A stretch of 64,000 nt of DNA from Sipunculus nudus (GCA_026874595.1 CM049317.1:47518401-47582400); one strand, 5' to 3'. Counted from the first letter of the stretch, positions 31,225 to 45,400 are shown. Program-made: numbers and translations. The notes: generated from the sequence alone by a model not told the origin.

Positions 31225-34200
31225 AGCGAACCTGTGAGCTTATGCGATGGTGTGGCGGCATCCGGCGTCTGTATGTTAACCTATACTATCTTGAAAACGG
31301 CAAGAGTTAGCATCACGAAATTTTATGCAAATAATTAGTCATCTAAAAAACTCTGTCAGATTTTGCTTATTTTTTGGCTAATTGCATTTTCTTAGATTTT
31401 ATAGGGAAAAAGCTAAAAAAGCTTTAAAAATCTTCTTCTCCAAAACTGTTCAGCCAAATTGGCCAATATTTCACAGAAATGATTCCTGGAACAATCTCTC
31501 TCCAGTTTGTTTGAATGGTTTAAGTTCGGTGATTTTTGGCCAAGTTACAGGAAGTTGAACTTAGTCACCTGTCCAAAAAAACATACTAAAATTACAATCT
31601 CAGAAATGGCTGGAGCTATCATCACCAAATTTTATGCCAATGTTGGTCACATGAGTCATATCTGAAATTGAGGTATTGGTGGCGCCACCTGCATCGGCCT
31701 TTTTGTAAGGGGTTCATCAGTGCCCTTATCATACTGAGGGCTACAAAAAACTTCTTCTCTGAAACCATATGGCCAAATTGTTTAATATCGCACAGAAATG
31801 ATCCTAGGATAGTGCTTTCTGAAGTTTGTTCAAATGGTCTCAGTTCAGTGACTTTTGGCTGAGTTATGGGAAGCTGAATTTAGTCATATGCCATTACAGC
31901 CCATTTTAGCTCCATGGCTACAAAGAACTTCTTCTCAAAAACCACTGGGCTAAATTCTTAAATCTCACACATAAATTATCCTTAGATGTTGATAATTCAA
32001 GTTTGTTCAAATGGTTTTGGTTCAGTAAATTTTGGCTGACTTATGGGAAGCTTAACTTAGCCATTTTTCTGTATTTTGCTATATGAGTTATACACCTGCA
32101 AAACGTTTTTAGCTCAGCTGACTTTCAGTCATGCTGGGCTATAGCGATGGGTCTTTGTCCGTCGTCCTTCCGTCTGTCCGTCCGTTAGCAGGGCACAAAT
32201 CATAACCGTAGGGGCAAGGGCCATGAACCCTATGCAGTCTTAAAGGTTCTAAAAAGATCTCCTTGCAATCTTGAAATTAGGTCACTGCGACCTATATTCT
32301 CGAAGTTATGGGATGTGTTTGCACCCCCCAGAAATAATTCTTTTAGCCAAAATTTTCATCCCAAACCTTCCATCTTTCACATATAGCTCACCTACCAACA
32401 GGGGAAGAACCATAATTATTTTGAGGTCAAAGGTCAAGGTCACAGAACCAACTTCTTTGAAAAGCCTGTGGATGCATTTTAAGCCAAACCTTTCATCCCA
32501 ATTCTTTGATCTTTCACATATAGCTCACCTACTAAGTGGGGGAAGAATCCTATAGATGTTGAGGTCACAAGGTCAAAGATCAGAGTCACAGGATCCACTT
32601 CTTGGAAAAGGTTGTGGACACATTTCAGGCCAGACCTTTCATTCCAAACCATTCAGCACTGATATCGCTTCTCTGCCAACAGGGGAAAAGACCTGTTGAT
32701 TTTGAGGTCAAAGGTCAAGTTCACAGCACCCTCTTCTTGCGTGGAGTCATTTTCAGGCAAACTTTTCAACCAATATTTTCCATCTGTCATATATGGCTAA
32801 CCTACCAATAAGGGAAGAAGCCTATTGATGTTGAGTTCAAAAGGTCAAAGGTCAAGGTCACAATATTGTTCTAAATGCTTGTGAACATATTTTTTTAAAA
32901 GGTTGTGGACACATTTCAAGCTAGACTTTTTATTCCAAACCTTCCAGCACTGATATTGATTCTCTGCCAACAGGGGAAAAGACCTGTTGATTTTGAGGTC
33001 AAAAGTCAAGTTCACCGCACCCTCTTCTAATGTGGAGACATTTTCAGGCAAACATTTCAATCTATACCTTCCATCTTACATATATGACTTACCTACCAAT
33101 AAGGGAAGAAGCCTATTGATGTCGAGTTCAAAAAGTCAAAGGTCAAGGCCACAATACTTAATTGTTCTAAATGCTTGTGAACATATTTCTGGTGAAACTG
33201 TTCAACCCAAACCTTCAGTCTTTCACATATGCCACATCTGTGCATCACTCAATTTGATCCAAACTTCATATTTATGGGTCTTTTTGCTTGAAGAAATAAC
33301 TGATTGATTTTGGGGTCAGCTGGTCAGGAGGTTAAAGGTTGCAGTTCAAAGTTATTCACTCATTGGTTGCCAAGTAATTACACCAGATTTAAGTGGTTAG
33401 TAGTTTCCCATCATTTAGAAAGAATCCAGTTGATATGTGGGCAAAAGGCCAAGGTCATTGGTCAGGGATGTTCGCAATAACTTCATAATATGTGGATATG
33501 TACCTGGATTAAGGGTGGCTTTTTTCCATTACAAGACTCTTAGTCATGCTTTCTGCATTTCATTTCTTTCAGGTTTTGCAGTTTACCTACCCTGCTGACC
33601 CCATTGAAAAGCAGAGTTATAATAAAAAAATTTAGACTTACACTTTTTACTTTTGCATATCTATAAATCTGATACGAGGGCCTTAACATGCCTTTTGATT
33701 TGTTTTGGACATTCATTACTGTACCATCCTTTGGAGAATTTGCCCCAAGTTTGGTCTCTTATTGGAGGATGTGTGATATCAAATGTCTGACTTGTCAGAA
33801 ATCCATTATGTCTGCCAGTTAGCCACCTTAGAAATCCTTTTTTTCAGTGCAGTTTCAGTGATTTTTCTTCAATGTTTGATCCAATTCAGAGAATGATTGT
33901 TGTCTGATTTCAGACCTCTCAGAAGTTGAATATGGCCACCAGGCAACCATATTCCTTTTGATCATATTATCTCAAGAACTGTTAAAGTGAATGCAGTTGG
34001 AAGTATATTAATCTTATCTTGCAAAGGATTGGGTCAAATATTTCTTAATAAATATTACCATCATTTATACAGGTGCAGTACAGTTGGCTTGTATTAAATA
34101 AAATTTAAACAGAAGCACCCATTTCTCAATAATTCTTTCATGGATTTCCTTGATTTTTGCTATATATGTTGTTCTTATATTTGCCCTTTGTGGTGTTCCT

Positions 34201-34925
34201 TTTGAGACTGACAGGTATCAAGAAAGCTCTGGGAATAGTTGCTGATAGCGTAACAATCAATATTTTCCCTCTGACCATAAATTCACTGTCTTTTAACCAG
34301 TGATATATATTTCTGTTGCTGAGAAAATTTCAACATATTGGCAAATTGGGTCTTCAAAATTTAACTGGAATTTGTGAATCTCAGCCCATGATGTCGCAGG
34401 TCATGCTTGGCAGCTGAGCGTCATGACCTATGGGTCACTTGTTTGACTGACACCACTGAGGCCAATTTGTTTAATATTTTACAGGAATAATCCCCTGAAT
34501 AATTCTTATACTAATTGTCTTTTATGGTTCCAAAGAATGAATTTTGGCTGAATTATAAAGATTGAATTGAGTCATTTTACCATATATGTTAGCTGTGTGA
34601 AGCAGATACATCTAGCCTGGCACCAGTTTATCAGCATCTGTTACATCATGCCTCTAGACAATTAGATTTCAGGTTACCTATGGTTAATATTGACAAGAAT
34701 GTTTTTTAAAAGCTTTTAAAAAATGTAGATTTATGATTTTAGATATTCCTCATGCCAGGCAATGTTTACAATCACAGGTATACAGCTCTCTGTGGGTATA
34801 TAAAGACGGCTGTACATGGATTATAAATAATTGGTATCCATACTCAACTTTATTCAAGATTTTGCCATCAGTGAGATGTATCTGTATTATAATTTTGCAT
34901 TCAATATGCGTCTGTAGTAATTTTT
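31225..34925 (+). mobile_element. HINE 'B1', 5' part, with nested element C
   Basis: Starts AGCGAACCTGTGAGCTTATG directly after the T tract that ends element A. Body units contain AAACTGTTCAGCCAAATTG, TTTCACAGAAATGATCC and GGTGGCGCCACC (31678). Element C interrupts it, and B-type sequence resumes at 34445. No B-type 3' terminus is seen before B2 starts at 34926, so B1 is truncated or its end lies beyond B2. Confidence 0.65.
32111..34441 (+). mobile_element. HINE 'C' nested in B1
   Basis: 5' end AGCTCAGCTGACTTTCAGTC after a T run and GTCCGTCGTCCTTCCGTC; 3' end CAGCTGAGCGTCATGACCTA, TGGGTCACTTG, then TTT. The core differs from A: about 145-bp spaced units around ACCTTCCATCTTTCACATAT and AGGTCAAAGGTCA. 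Non-coding. Confidence 0.75.
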
Positions 34926-37900
34926 AGCGAACCTGTGAGCTAATGCGATGGTTTGGCATCGTCTGTCATTGTTGTTAACCCATACTATTTCGAAAACAAA
35001 TGGAGCTAGTACCATGAAATTTAATGTAAAAAATTAGCCATCTGAAAAACTCTGCATTTTCTTAGATTTTATAGAGATAAAGCTAAAAAACCTTTAAAAA
35101 TCTTCTCCTCCAAAACAGTCACACCAAATTGTTCAATATTTCACAGAAATAATCTTTTGTACCATCTCTCTCAAGTTTGTTCTAATGGTTCAAGTTCGGT
35201 GAATTTTGGCTGAGTTACAGGAAGTTAAACTCCGCTAACTGTCCAAAAAAGCATACTAAAATGACAATCTCAGAAACGACCGGAGCTATAATCACCAAAT
35301 TTTATGCCAGTGTTGGTCACATGAGTCATATATGAAATTCAGGTATTGGTGGTGCCACCTGCATTGACCTTTTTTTTGTATGGGGATCATTGGTCATCTG
35401 TACATTGACCCATAATTTCTCAGGAATAGCAGGAGCTACCATCCCTAGTTTTTATGCAATTATCTGTCACATACCAAATGTTGTGGGATTCAGCTAATTT
35501 TTTTGCTATCTGCATTTACTTAGATTTTATAGGGAAAAAGCTGAAAAACCTTTAAAAGTCTTCTTCTTGTAAATGGTCCTGCCAAATTGTTCAATATTTT
35601 ACAAAAATGATCCCAGAGGCAAGCCCTCTCAAGTTTGTTCAGATGGTTTGCATTTGATGAATTTTAGTGGTGTTACATGAGTTTGAACAGTCATTTGGCC
35701 AATTAAGCAAACTGACATAGTAATCTCAGATATGACAGAAGCTAGCATTACAAAGTATTGTGCAAATATTGGTCACATGACTCATATTTGAAGTTGCAGA
35801 TTTTGTGGTGCCACCTACATTGACCTGTTTTTTATGGGCAAAAACCTCTTATAATTTTAGCCTCTTTCAACTTAAAATGTTTATGATGAAACTGTCAAGT
35901 TGAATCGTTCAATTTTTAGCTCAGCTGACTATAAGTCATCTGAGCTATAGTCGTGGTCCATTGTCCGTCGTCCGTCTGTCTGTCTGTCCGTCCGTCTGTC
36001 TGTCCGGATGTCTGTCCGTAAGACTGGCACGTTTTGACACCATTGGACCTACAAATCTGAAATTTGGCATACAGTTAGATGTCTTCAAAATCTCCTACCA
36101 TGCCGAAAATTGGCTCATTAGGACTTCGTTCCTTCGAGATATTAAGGAAAAACCTCAATTTTTTATTAGAAATCTATTTTCACACTTCAGGACTGCCTAA
36201 TATCAAAACCACTCATCTGGTTTTCTTCATATTTACCATAAATATTCCTCTATATAGTTCCTATTTACATGCTAGATATTAAGTCAGTATTATATAATTT
36301 AAAAAAGTTATGGGCCCAAACATAATGGACCATGTAAAAAAATCAGGAAGATATTTGGTCACTTAAGACCAAAATTGTTAAAGGTAGGGACTTTTTTCCA
36401 GTAATAAAACTTTAATTAATCAAAATTCAATTGTATACCAAAAATTAGATCAAAATCTGTTAAATTTTTTTTAAATATTGGCAAAAATATAAAATTGGTA
36501 CCTTAAATTTTGCCCAACTTTGGCCACGGCACGTTTTTTTCCTGTAAGTACTGTGGATTTAATTTTCACAGCATGTATACATAAGGATTTAATCTGTAAA
36601 AATCTGAAATTTGAAAATAAAAACTGCAAAATTAGGCTAGTTATTGAATTATTTTGGAGGCTCTCGTTGTATTCCCTTACATTGTCAAGCAGTCCACTTT
36701 GATGACTGTAGGTCATTCAGTGCACATCTCTATGCTCCCCAAGCTGTTGGCATAATTTTAGAGTCCGCAAAATCTCCTACCATACAGAAAATTGGGTCAT
36801 TAGGAATTCGTTCCTTCGAGATATTAAGGAAAAAAAACTCTGTTTTCCATAAAAAAAAGCCATTGTTACACTTCAAGGCTGCCTAATATCAAAACCACTG
36901 ATCTGTTTTTGATCGTATTTAGTATTCACATTCTTTCATACATTTTCTATGAACATACCAAAAATTAGGTCAGTATTGGGTATTATTTTGAAGTTATGGG
37001 CCAAAACATAATGCAATTTTTTTAAAAATCAGGAAATATATTTACTCACTTAACATGAGAATTGCTGAACATAGAGACTTTTTTTCAGGAATATAACTTT
37101 ATTTATTCAAGATTCAATTGTTTACCCAAAATTAGATCTGAATTTTGCAAATTTTCAAGTTATTAGCATAAATAAAAAATCAGTACCATAAATTTTGTCC
37201 AACTTTGGCACTGTTGATTTAATTTTCACAGCATATATACATAAGGATTTAATCTTTTAAAATCTGAAATTTCAAAGAAATTGATTGGAAAGAATAGCTT
37301 TTATACATGTTTTCATACACCATGTCAAGTGTTGTTTACATCTTGGCCCACCTAGTAGTACAGCCTTCACTTGCATTATGTAACCCACCCCAGGCAGCTT
37401 GCCTTGGGTCAGCTTGGCCATTACCAGCAGGCTTTCCCTCTGCCCCGCACCCCCCCCCCCCCCCCCCCCCCCGGGATTGTGCATAAACTAGATGAATGAA
37501 ATTATTTTCTGTATTTGATTCATTCTTATTCTAGGATATGCTTCCTTTTTAGATTTTGTATTGTACCACCAGGGTTACAATGATTAAAGTGTACATTTAA
37601 TTGTGTCCACAAAGTGGTGTATTGCTATGAAAGTGTGGATGTTCATGAGATAAGTAATTCCTTACTTCAGAAGAGTAAAAACTTCACCAGGTGTGAAATT
37701 GACTATTAATTCCAGTAATAAATTAAAACTGGGATAGTAATTAGCACAATGATATTCTTTGTCCCTCATTCAACCAACAGTGTGTATACTTTATTTGAAA
37801 AGATGTTTTATTTTATCAAATTTACTGAATCTTTTATTTTATTTTGGTGAATAAAATTAAGCATGTACTGAAAACTCCAATGTGCAAAACTTTTTAATAG

Positions 37901-38382
37901 TGATTCAAGGAATATTCTTGTAGATGCCATGTTGTGGCATTATTTTCTTTTAAATTCAGTTTAAACATTTATGATTTAAAAATAATAAAATATATGTGTA
38001 TGCATAATATGACCCAATATAAGCCACACTCTGGATATATGATGATTGCAACTTTTGCAACAATTCTAATATTTTAACTTATAGTTTCAGTTTTTTACTG
38101 TATATATAAAGATTTCAACTTTTGCAACAATTCTAATATTTTAACTTATAATTTCAGGTTTTTTTATTAAAAATTTATAAAACCTGTAAATTAAAAAAAT
38201 GATTCAGATAAAAACTTCTTAATGGAAAAAGTGGATATGCTAAAAAAAATAGGATTATATATAAACTTAAATGCATTATTCCCTTGAAAGTGAAATAAAG
38301 GTATTAGTCCATTCTGTCCACTTGCCTGTCCATCTGTAAATTTTCATATGCATCACAGTATCTCAAAACTTTTACTGTTTTT

Positions 38383-40453
38383 AGCGAACCTGTGAGCTTA
38401 TGCGATGGCGCAGCGTCGTCCGTCCGTCGTCCGCCGTCCAGGGCTGGCTTTCCGCCGTCCATGGCTGTAAGTCAGAAACTGTCTGAGCTAGCAGCTCCAA
38501 ATTACATGTAAGAATTCGTCACATGTGAAACTTGGTGCCCTGGAGCTTATTATTGGGTATCTGCATTAATTTAGATTTTATAGAGAAAAAGCTTAAAAAC
38601 CTTTAAAAATCTTCTTCTCTGAAACTGTCCAGCCAAATTGTCCAATATTTCACAGAAATTATCCCTGGAACAATCTCTCTCAAGTTTGTTCGAATGGTTC
38701 CAGTTCGGAGATTTTTGGCCGAGTTACAGGAGGTTGAACTTAGTCATCTGTCCAAAAAAGCAAACTAAAATTAAAATCTCAGAAACGGCTAGAGCTATAA
38801 TGACCAAATTTTATACCAGTGTTTGTCACATATGTCATATCTGATTTTGAGGTATTGGTGGCGCCACCTACATTGATGTGTTTTTTACAAGCGAAAATGT
38901 AATTTTAAACTCTTCTAGCTTATACACTGATTTATGATAAAACTGTTCAGCTGATTGGTTTAAACTTTACAAATATTTATTCTATGGTAGGGTTCTGCCA
39001 GTTTTATAAGAATTGATTGGGTAAATACAGTTTTAAAAAAAGCATTGTAGCCAATTGAAAAAGGCTTCCTGTATTTGAAAACAGATTTGACTTCATGCAG
39101 CCAAGTCAAGAGGTCACTCAGTACAAACAGGTGGGGTCCAGACATCACCATGGCAACTGACCTGGCTCTGGCGGGGTGTCTAGGGTGTCTAGACCATGTG
39201 TCTAGACGTCTAGACACAGCGTCTAGACGTCTGGACACAATGTTTAGATGCAGAATTCCCAGATTATTGGAACTATATCTTTCAACTGTTTGAAAAAACT
39301 TGGTTTGCATTTTAAGCGAATCGGGTTTATGATCAGGTTACATGTGAACTGCTGCGCCTTCATTTTTGGTTGACCTCTGACCTTTTCTTGCTGCCCAGTG
39401 TTCATTTGAGCGTCTGTTTCCACACATAACCCACATATCTCGGGAACCGTTTGACCGATCAGGCTAAAATTTTGCACAAATGTAGCCCTTTGATAGCTTT
39501 ATAACATACACTAAAAATGGTGGCGCCACCTGCAACCACTTATGACAGGTGACCAATTGGGCCAAAATTTTGCTAGTGTATAGATCTCACATAGCTCTTC
39601 ATCATTGGCAAAACTGGTGGCGCCACCTGCAACCACTTATGCACAGCATCCATCTGTTCATTTGCCTTAGGTTAAAATCACTCACATCTCAGCAGTGGTT
39701 TGACTTATCCACCTGAAATTTTGCAGGTATATACATCCTGGACAGCTTTCTCGATTTATGACAGGTGGCGCCACCTACATTCATGTTTACTCTGCAGACA
39801 TCCAAGCTTAATATTGGGAACCATTTGACTGATTGGGCAAAAAATTTGCATGTGTATAGATCTCACATAGCTCTTCATCATAGGCGAAACTGGTGGCGCC
39901 ATCTGCAACCACTTATGCACAGCGTCCATCTGTTCATCTGCCTTTGGATAAAATCACTCATATCTCAGCAGTGGTTTGACTTATCCACCTGAAATTTTGC
40001 AGTTTTATACATCCTGTACAGGTTTCTCGATTTTATGACAGGTGTCGCCACCTACATTCACATTTACTCTGCAGACATACAAGCTCATATCTAGGGAACC
40101 GTTTGACCAATTAGGCCAAAATTTTGCATGTGTATAGATCTCACAAAGCTGCAGACATCCATGCTAATATGCAACACACCACGCTCTATTCCCCTTGCCA
40201 CTTAATCCATGCCTCACTTCACCCGTCCCACTCTGATTTATGCGGATACACATAGTGGCTTGTCGACTACACATATTCTAGTTTTAAAATTTTCTAGTCC
40301 GAAACTTGCAGGTCAGAAACGTCCATTTTGCTGAAATCATAATGACTAAGGTAGATATGCAGGACTTAGGAGGATCAATATTAAATTTTAAAAATAAACC
40401 TCCATTCATACTCCTAAACTTTGCACAGGTTTGCATTAGGCCTGTAGGCCTTG
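38383..40453 (+). mobile_element. HINE 'B3' nested in D2
   Basis: 5' AGCGAACCTGTGAGCTTATG; 3' CACAGGTTTGCATT (one or two changes from B2), hairpin AGGCC-TGTA-GGCCT, TG, TT. Flanking sequence rejoins exactly to that of the uninterrupted copy D1 (GTTTTTCTTCATGACAG at 19981). Inside, 39425-40281 is a fragment of the same Helitron-type block as 29367-31041, ending TATTCTAG|TT. Confidence 0.85.
39186..39236 (+). repeat. Cluster of GTCTAGAC palindromes
   Basis: Within 50 bases TCTAGAC appears four times and forms the perfect 18-bp palindrome TGTCTAGACGTCTAGACA at 39199-39216. It lies in B3, outside its repeated core, and is not seen in the other B copies. Confidence 0.85.
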
Positions 40454-40512
40454 TTCTTCATGACAGTCTTGTCAGAGTATTAGTTTGCAGTCATATATTT
40501 AGAACTTTACTA

Positions 40513-41027
40513 CAGTGGAGCGCCGTTCATCCGAACATCTCGGGGGACACGGGTTTTGTTCGGATAAACGAACATTCGGATGAATGAACTTCTGTAAAAT
40601 AAAATCATTTCATCGATGTTGTCATCCCGGTATTACTACTAAATGGTGGTATGGTGTCACGGACTTCGGTTAGCTTTCAGAGTTATAAAAAACGTGAACA
40701 GAACTGAATAATGTGTTATAAATACCTTTTTACTATCAAATCAAAATTTCAATCAAGCTATTATAATATCTTTAATTACTTTATTAAGTTTTTTTGTCAG
40801 TAAAGTACACCTGCAGAAATGAACCGGTGATGCATTCATAATTAGTCGGGACCGACCGGGAGTAAATACACGAGCCATTATCAGTTCTTCTTATTTAATA
40901 AACATTATTTTTATATTTCCAGATTTTCAAAATTACGGATAAACGGTCATTATTTCGGTTCTCCAGTTTTAATTACGGATAAACAATTTTACGTATAAAC
41001 GGTGTTTGGATGAACGGCGCTCCACTG
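40513..41027. mobile_element. pogo-like MITE, TA target duplication
   Basis: Terminal inverted repeats CAGTGGAGCGCCGTTCATCC and, inverted at the right end, CAGTGGAGCGCCGTTCATCC; TA on both sides (40511-40512, 41028-41029). CAGT termini plus a TA target are typical of the pogo/Tigger branch of Tc1/mariner. 515 bp, no transposase. The empty site is in D1 at about 20041 (TTTACTATAACCAAG). Confidence 0.9.
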
Positions 41028-42414
41028 TATAACCAAGTAGGAGGGCCCCTTTCCTCTTAGCTTTTTGTATTCTTATATAAATGAAAAACATTACAATAGA
41101 ATATTTCTACATCCACCTTCGTGCTGCCCTCACTTTTCCCTTCTCCGAACCCAATCCCAAAGTCAGCCTCAGTAAGCAAGAAAAAGATGAATCAGATATA
41201 TTCATACTTTAATATTTTGTATAACTATTCGTCCATAGGTACCTATGTACATGCCAGAAATTATGTCAATATTGTGTAATATGTAGACATAGTGGGCATC
41301 ACAATAATGTACCTTGTCAAGACTAAAGAGATATTGTGTCATACAGTCACAAATTCATAAATCACTTCATCAGCATAGTTAATCATAACATCATATCTGT
41401 CAAATTGAAAGCTTGCAGACTACCATACACTTTAGATCCTTCAACAAATAGCCTTATCATCATTCTACTACTGCTTATTACTGCTGTCATTGCATTCATA
41501 TTTGCTCAAATATATCACAATTTTCAACCCCTCCTAAATATATAAAAAATAAACCACTATATTTGATTCTATTAATCCATCAGTCAGGTAATTTCATTTA
41601 TCATTTACTCACATATTACATTACTTTCCTTTATAATAGCCCAACATGTCCATGATATTCATAAGCTTTATCGACTCGATATAGTATCACAGTGGAGAAA
41701 CTTTTATAGTCCAATCATTATCAGCTGAGCGCCATGACCCATGGGTCCCTTGTTCAAAAGAATTATCCTAGGACATGGTTCTTTCAATCATATCAGAAAA
41801 GCTTAAGTTGGTCTTATGGCCATTATTATGTCTATTTCAAACTGAGGACTGCAAAACTGTTCTTCTACAAAATTATTGTTTCAATTATAACTTCTGTAAC
41901 ATTGCACAAAAATTATTCTTAGGTGGACTACCAACTGTGTCAGATTATGCAACAGGTCAAGAGTTCACTCAGTGCAGCCAGGTACAGGTCAAAAGTTCAC
42001 TCAGTCTAGCCAGGTGCAGGTCATGAGTTCACTTAGTGAAGTAGCCTGAGTCAGCTAGCAAATTTGTCACAGTTCACTCGGGGCAACTGCCTTTCTCACC
42101 TAAGCGTGGTCAGCCCCATGCATCAGACTCCAGATTAGTTTGAAGTATTGGCCTGATATTTTGACCTGTCTATGTGTCTTTGATGGCTTTCTTGTTCACA
42201 AGACAGGTGTCGCCACCTACAATGACTTTTGCACAGTGTATGTGCTTATTTCTACAGAGGAATTTGATATATCAGCCTGAAATTGGGCATATGTATATAT
42301 CTCTGATAGCTTTGTTGTATACAAGACTGGTGGTGCCAGCTACAATCATTTTTGTGTTGTGTGCATCCATGCCAGAATTTCAGCAGTGATGTTTGTGTAA
42401 TTGTTTCTTATTAA

Positions 42415-45400
42415 CAAGTGACCCATGGGTCATGACGCTCAGCTGACTGGGAAGAGATTTGCAAAAGGAAATTTTATCACCAGAATGGTAGTATATACCC
42501 ATTCAACTGAAGCATCAAACAGATTAACCAACAGGCCAAGATTTAGTCAGTATTTATATATCTCAAAAATAGAGAAAAATGTGTAAACTTTTAAAACTAG
42601 AATACGGGTAACCGACAAGTGACTACATGTATCTGCCAAAATCGGATAGTGAGGCATGGATTGAGTGGCAAGGGGAAATAGAGTGAGGTATGTTGCATAT
42701 TAGCATGGATGTCTGCAGCCTAAATGTGTATGTAGGTTGTGCCACCTACCACAGATCCAGAAATCTGTCCAAGTTGTATACACCTGCAAAATTTTAGGCA
42801 GAAAAGTCAAACCACTAGATGTATATGAGCGATTTTTGCCCATGGCAGACAAACAGACAAACACTGTGCAAAAATCTTTGTAGGTAACCCCTCCAGTTTT
42901 GTGTATGATAAAGACCTATGTGAGATCTAAACACATGCACAATTTTGGCCCAATCGGTCAAATGGTTCCTGAGATATGAGCTTGGATGTGTCCAGCGTTA
43001 ACTAGAATGTAGGTGGCGCCACCTGTCATAAAATCAAGAAAGCTGTCCACGATGTATAAACCTGCAAAATTTTAGGCAGTTATGTCGAACCACTACAGAG
43101 AAATGAGTAATTTTAGGCCACGGCAGACTAACAGACAGACGCTGTGCAAACATTGTTACAGGTGGCGCCACCATTTTTTGTGTATGTTACAGAGCTATCA
43201 AAGGGCTACATTTGTATAAATTTTATTTCCTGATCTGTCAAACGGTTCCCGAGATATAAGCTTGGATGTCATCAGCGTGAACGTGAACGTAGGTGGCGCC
43301 ACCTGTCATAAAATCAAGAAAGCTATCCTTGATGTATACACATGACGAATTTCAGGTGAATTAGTCAATTCACTGCAGAGATATGAGTGATTTTAACCCA
43401 AGGCAGATGAACAGATGGACACTGTGCAAACATGGTTACAGGTGGCGCCACCATTTTTTGTGTATGTTATAAAGCAATCCAAGGGCTACATTTGTATCAA
43501 TTTTATTTCCTGATCGGTCAAACGTTTCCTGAGATATGAGGGTTTATGAGTGGAAACAGACCCACAAATGGACACTGGATAGAGAGGAAAGGTCAGAGGT
43601 CAATGCAAATTGGTTAGGCACCAGTTCACATGTGACCCGATAATAGGTGTAAGTTTGGGAAAAATCGGTCCATTAGTCTCCGAGGAGCTCTCTGGAAACG
43701 AACGCCGCCACGGCGGAGGAACTCGGTCAAAAACATAGTATCCGCAAAACTTCGTTTTGGCGGATACAAAAATACAGGTGGCTCCACCAGTCTGCAGAAA
43801 CTAATAAAAACACTTAATGGTCAATATCCATGCAAAAAATCATGGTGATCTCTGCATTAGTTGTTCAGATACTTCAGTTTTTGTATCAAATTGTCCATTA
43901 TTCTGAGGGATACTTCGGAGTCCTATAGCTTGAAGGATATGGGTAACAGAGACCTAATTTCAAGTTTCCACAGGCACCTTTCATGGGCCTCCTTGCATGA
44001 CAAGAATGAAGATTCTAGGTCCAGTTGTTGCGATTTGTACCCAGTTGACAGATAACCACATCTTTAAAGGTCTCAAAAAAAAGAAAAAAATTCGTAAAAA
44101 TTTGAAAAAAAAATAGAGGTGGCACACATAGTCTGCAGAAACTGATGGAACAGCTCATGATCAATATGTATGCCGAAAATCATGACCATCAGTGTTGTAG
44201 TTATTGAAATACTGCAGTTTTTGTATCAAATTTTCCATTATTCATGGGGGGGGGGGTATTTTGGACCCATACAGCTTAAAGAATATGGGTAACAGAGACC
44301 TAATTTCAAGTTTCCATGGAGACTTTTCATGGGTCTCCCTGTGTGTCAAGAATGAAGATTCTTGGTCCAGTTTTTATGATTTGTGCCCTGTTAACAGATG
44401 TTCATATCTTTAAAGGTTTCAAAAATACAGAAAAATTTCGTAAAAAAAAAACGAACAAATACAGGTGGTGCCACCAGTCTGCAGAAACTTATGAAACTTT
44501 CCATGATCAATATCCATGCAAACAATTATGGTTATCTCTGCATTAGTTGTTCAGATACTTTAGCTTTTGTATCAAATTTTCCATTATTCTGAGCTGTACT
44601 TTGGAGTGCCATAGCTCAAAGGATATGGGTAACAGAGACCAAATTTCAGGTTTCCATGGAGACTTATCATGGGTCTCACTGTGTGTCAAGAACGAAGATT
44701 CTAGGTCCAGTCGTTACGATTTGTACCCTTTTGACAGATAACTACATCCTTAAAGGTCTCAAAAATGGAGAAAACAATTCGTAAACATTGAAAAATACAG
44801 GTGGCGCCACCAGTCTGCACAAACTGATGAAACATCTCATGATCAATATGTATGTCGAAAATCATGACCATCAGTGATGTAGTTAATGAGATATTGAAGT
44901 TTTTGTATGAAATTTTTGACTATTCTGGGGGGTAATTTTGGGCCCCATAGCTCGAAGGATATGGGTAACAGAGACCTAATTTCTGGTTTCCATGGAGACT
45001 TTTCATAGGTCTCTCAGTGTGTCGAAAATGAAGATTCTAGGTCCAGTCATTACGATTTGTGCCACACTAACAGATGACAGCATCCTCAAAGGTCTCAAAA
45101 ATAGAGGAAAAAATCGTAAAAAATCAAACAGTACAGGTGGCGCCACCAGTCTGCAGGAACTGATCGAACATCTCATGATCAATATGTATGCCAAAAATGA
45201 AGACCATCAGTGATGTAGTTATTGAGATATTGAAGTTTTTGTATGAAATTTTTGACTTTTCTGGGGGGTACTTTGGGGACACATAGCTCGAAGGATATGG
45301 GTAACAGAGACCTAATTTCTGGTTTCCAAAGAGATTTTTCATGGACCTCTCAGTGTGTCAAGAAATAAGATTCTAAGTCCAGTCTTTATGATTTGTGCCT

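Larger units (their letters stand above)
35918..41752 (+). mobile_element. HINE 'D2', containing nested B3 and a pogo-like MITE
   Basis: 5' AGCTCAGCTGACTATAAGTC with a long GTCCGTC/GTCTGTC tract; 3' CAGCTGAGCGCCATGACCCA, TGGGTCCCTTG. The body matches D1 (18316-20718), including the poly-C run, but is longer because of B3 (38383-40453) and the MITE (40513-41027). The 5' third also matches D3 at 45942. Confidence 0.75.
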
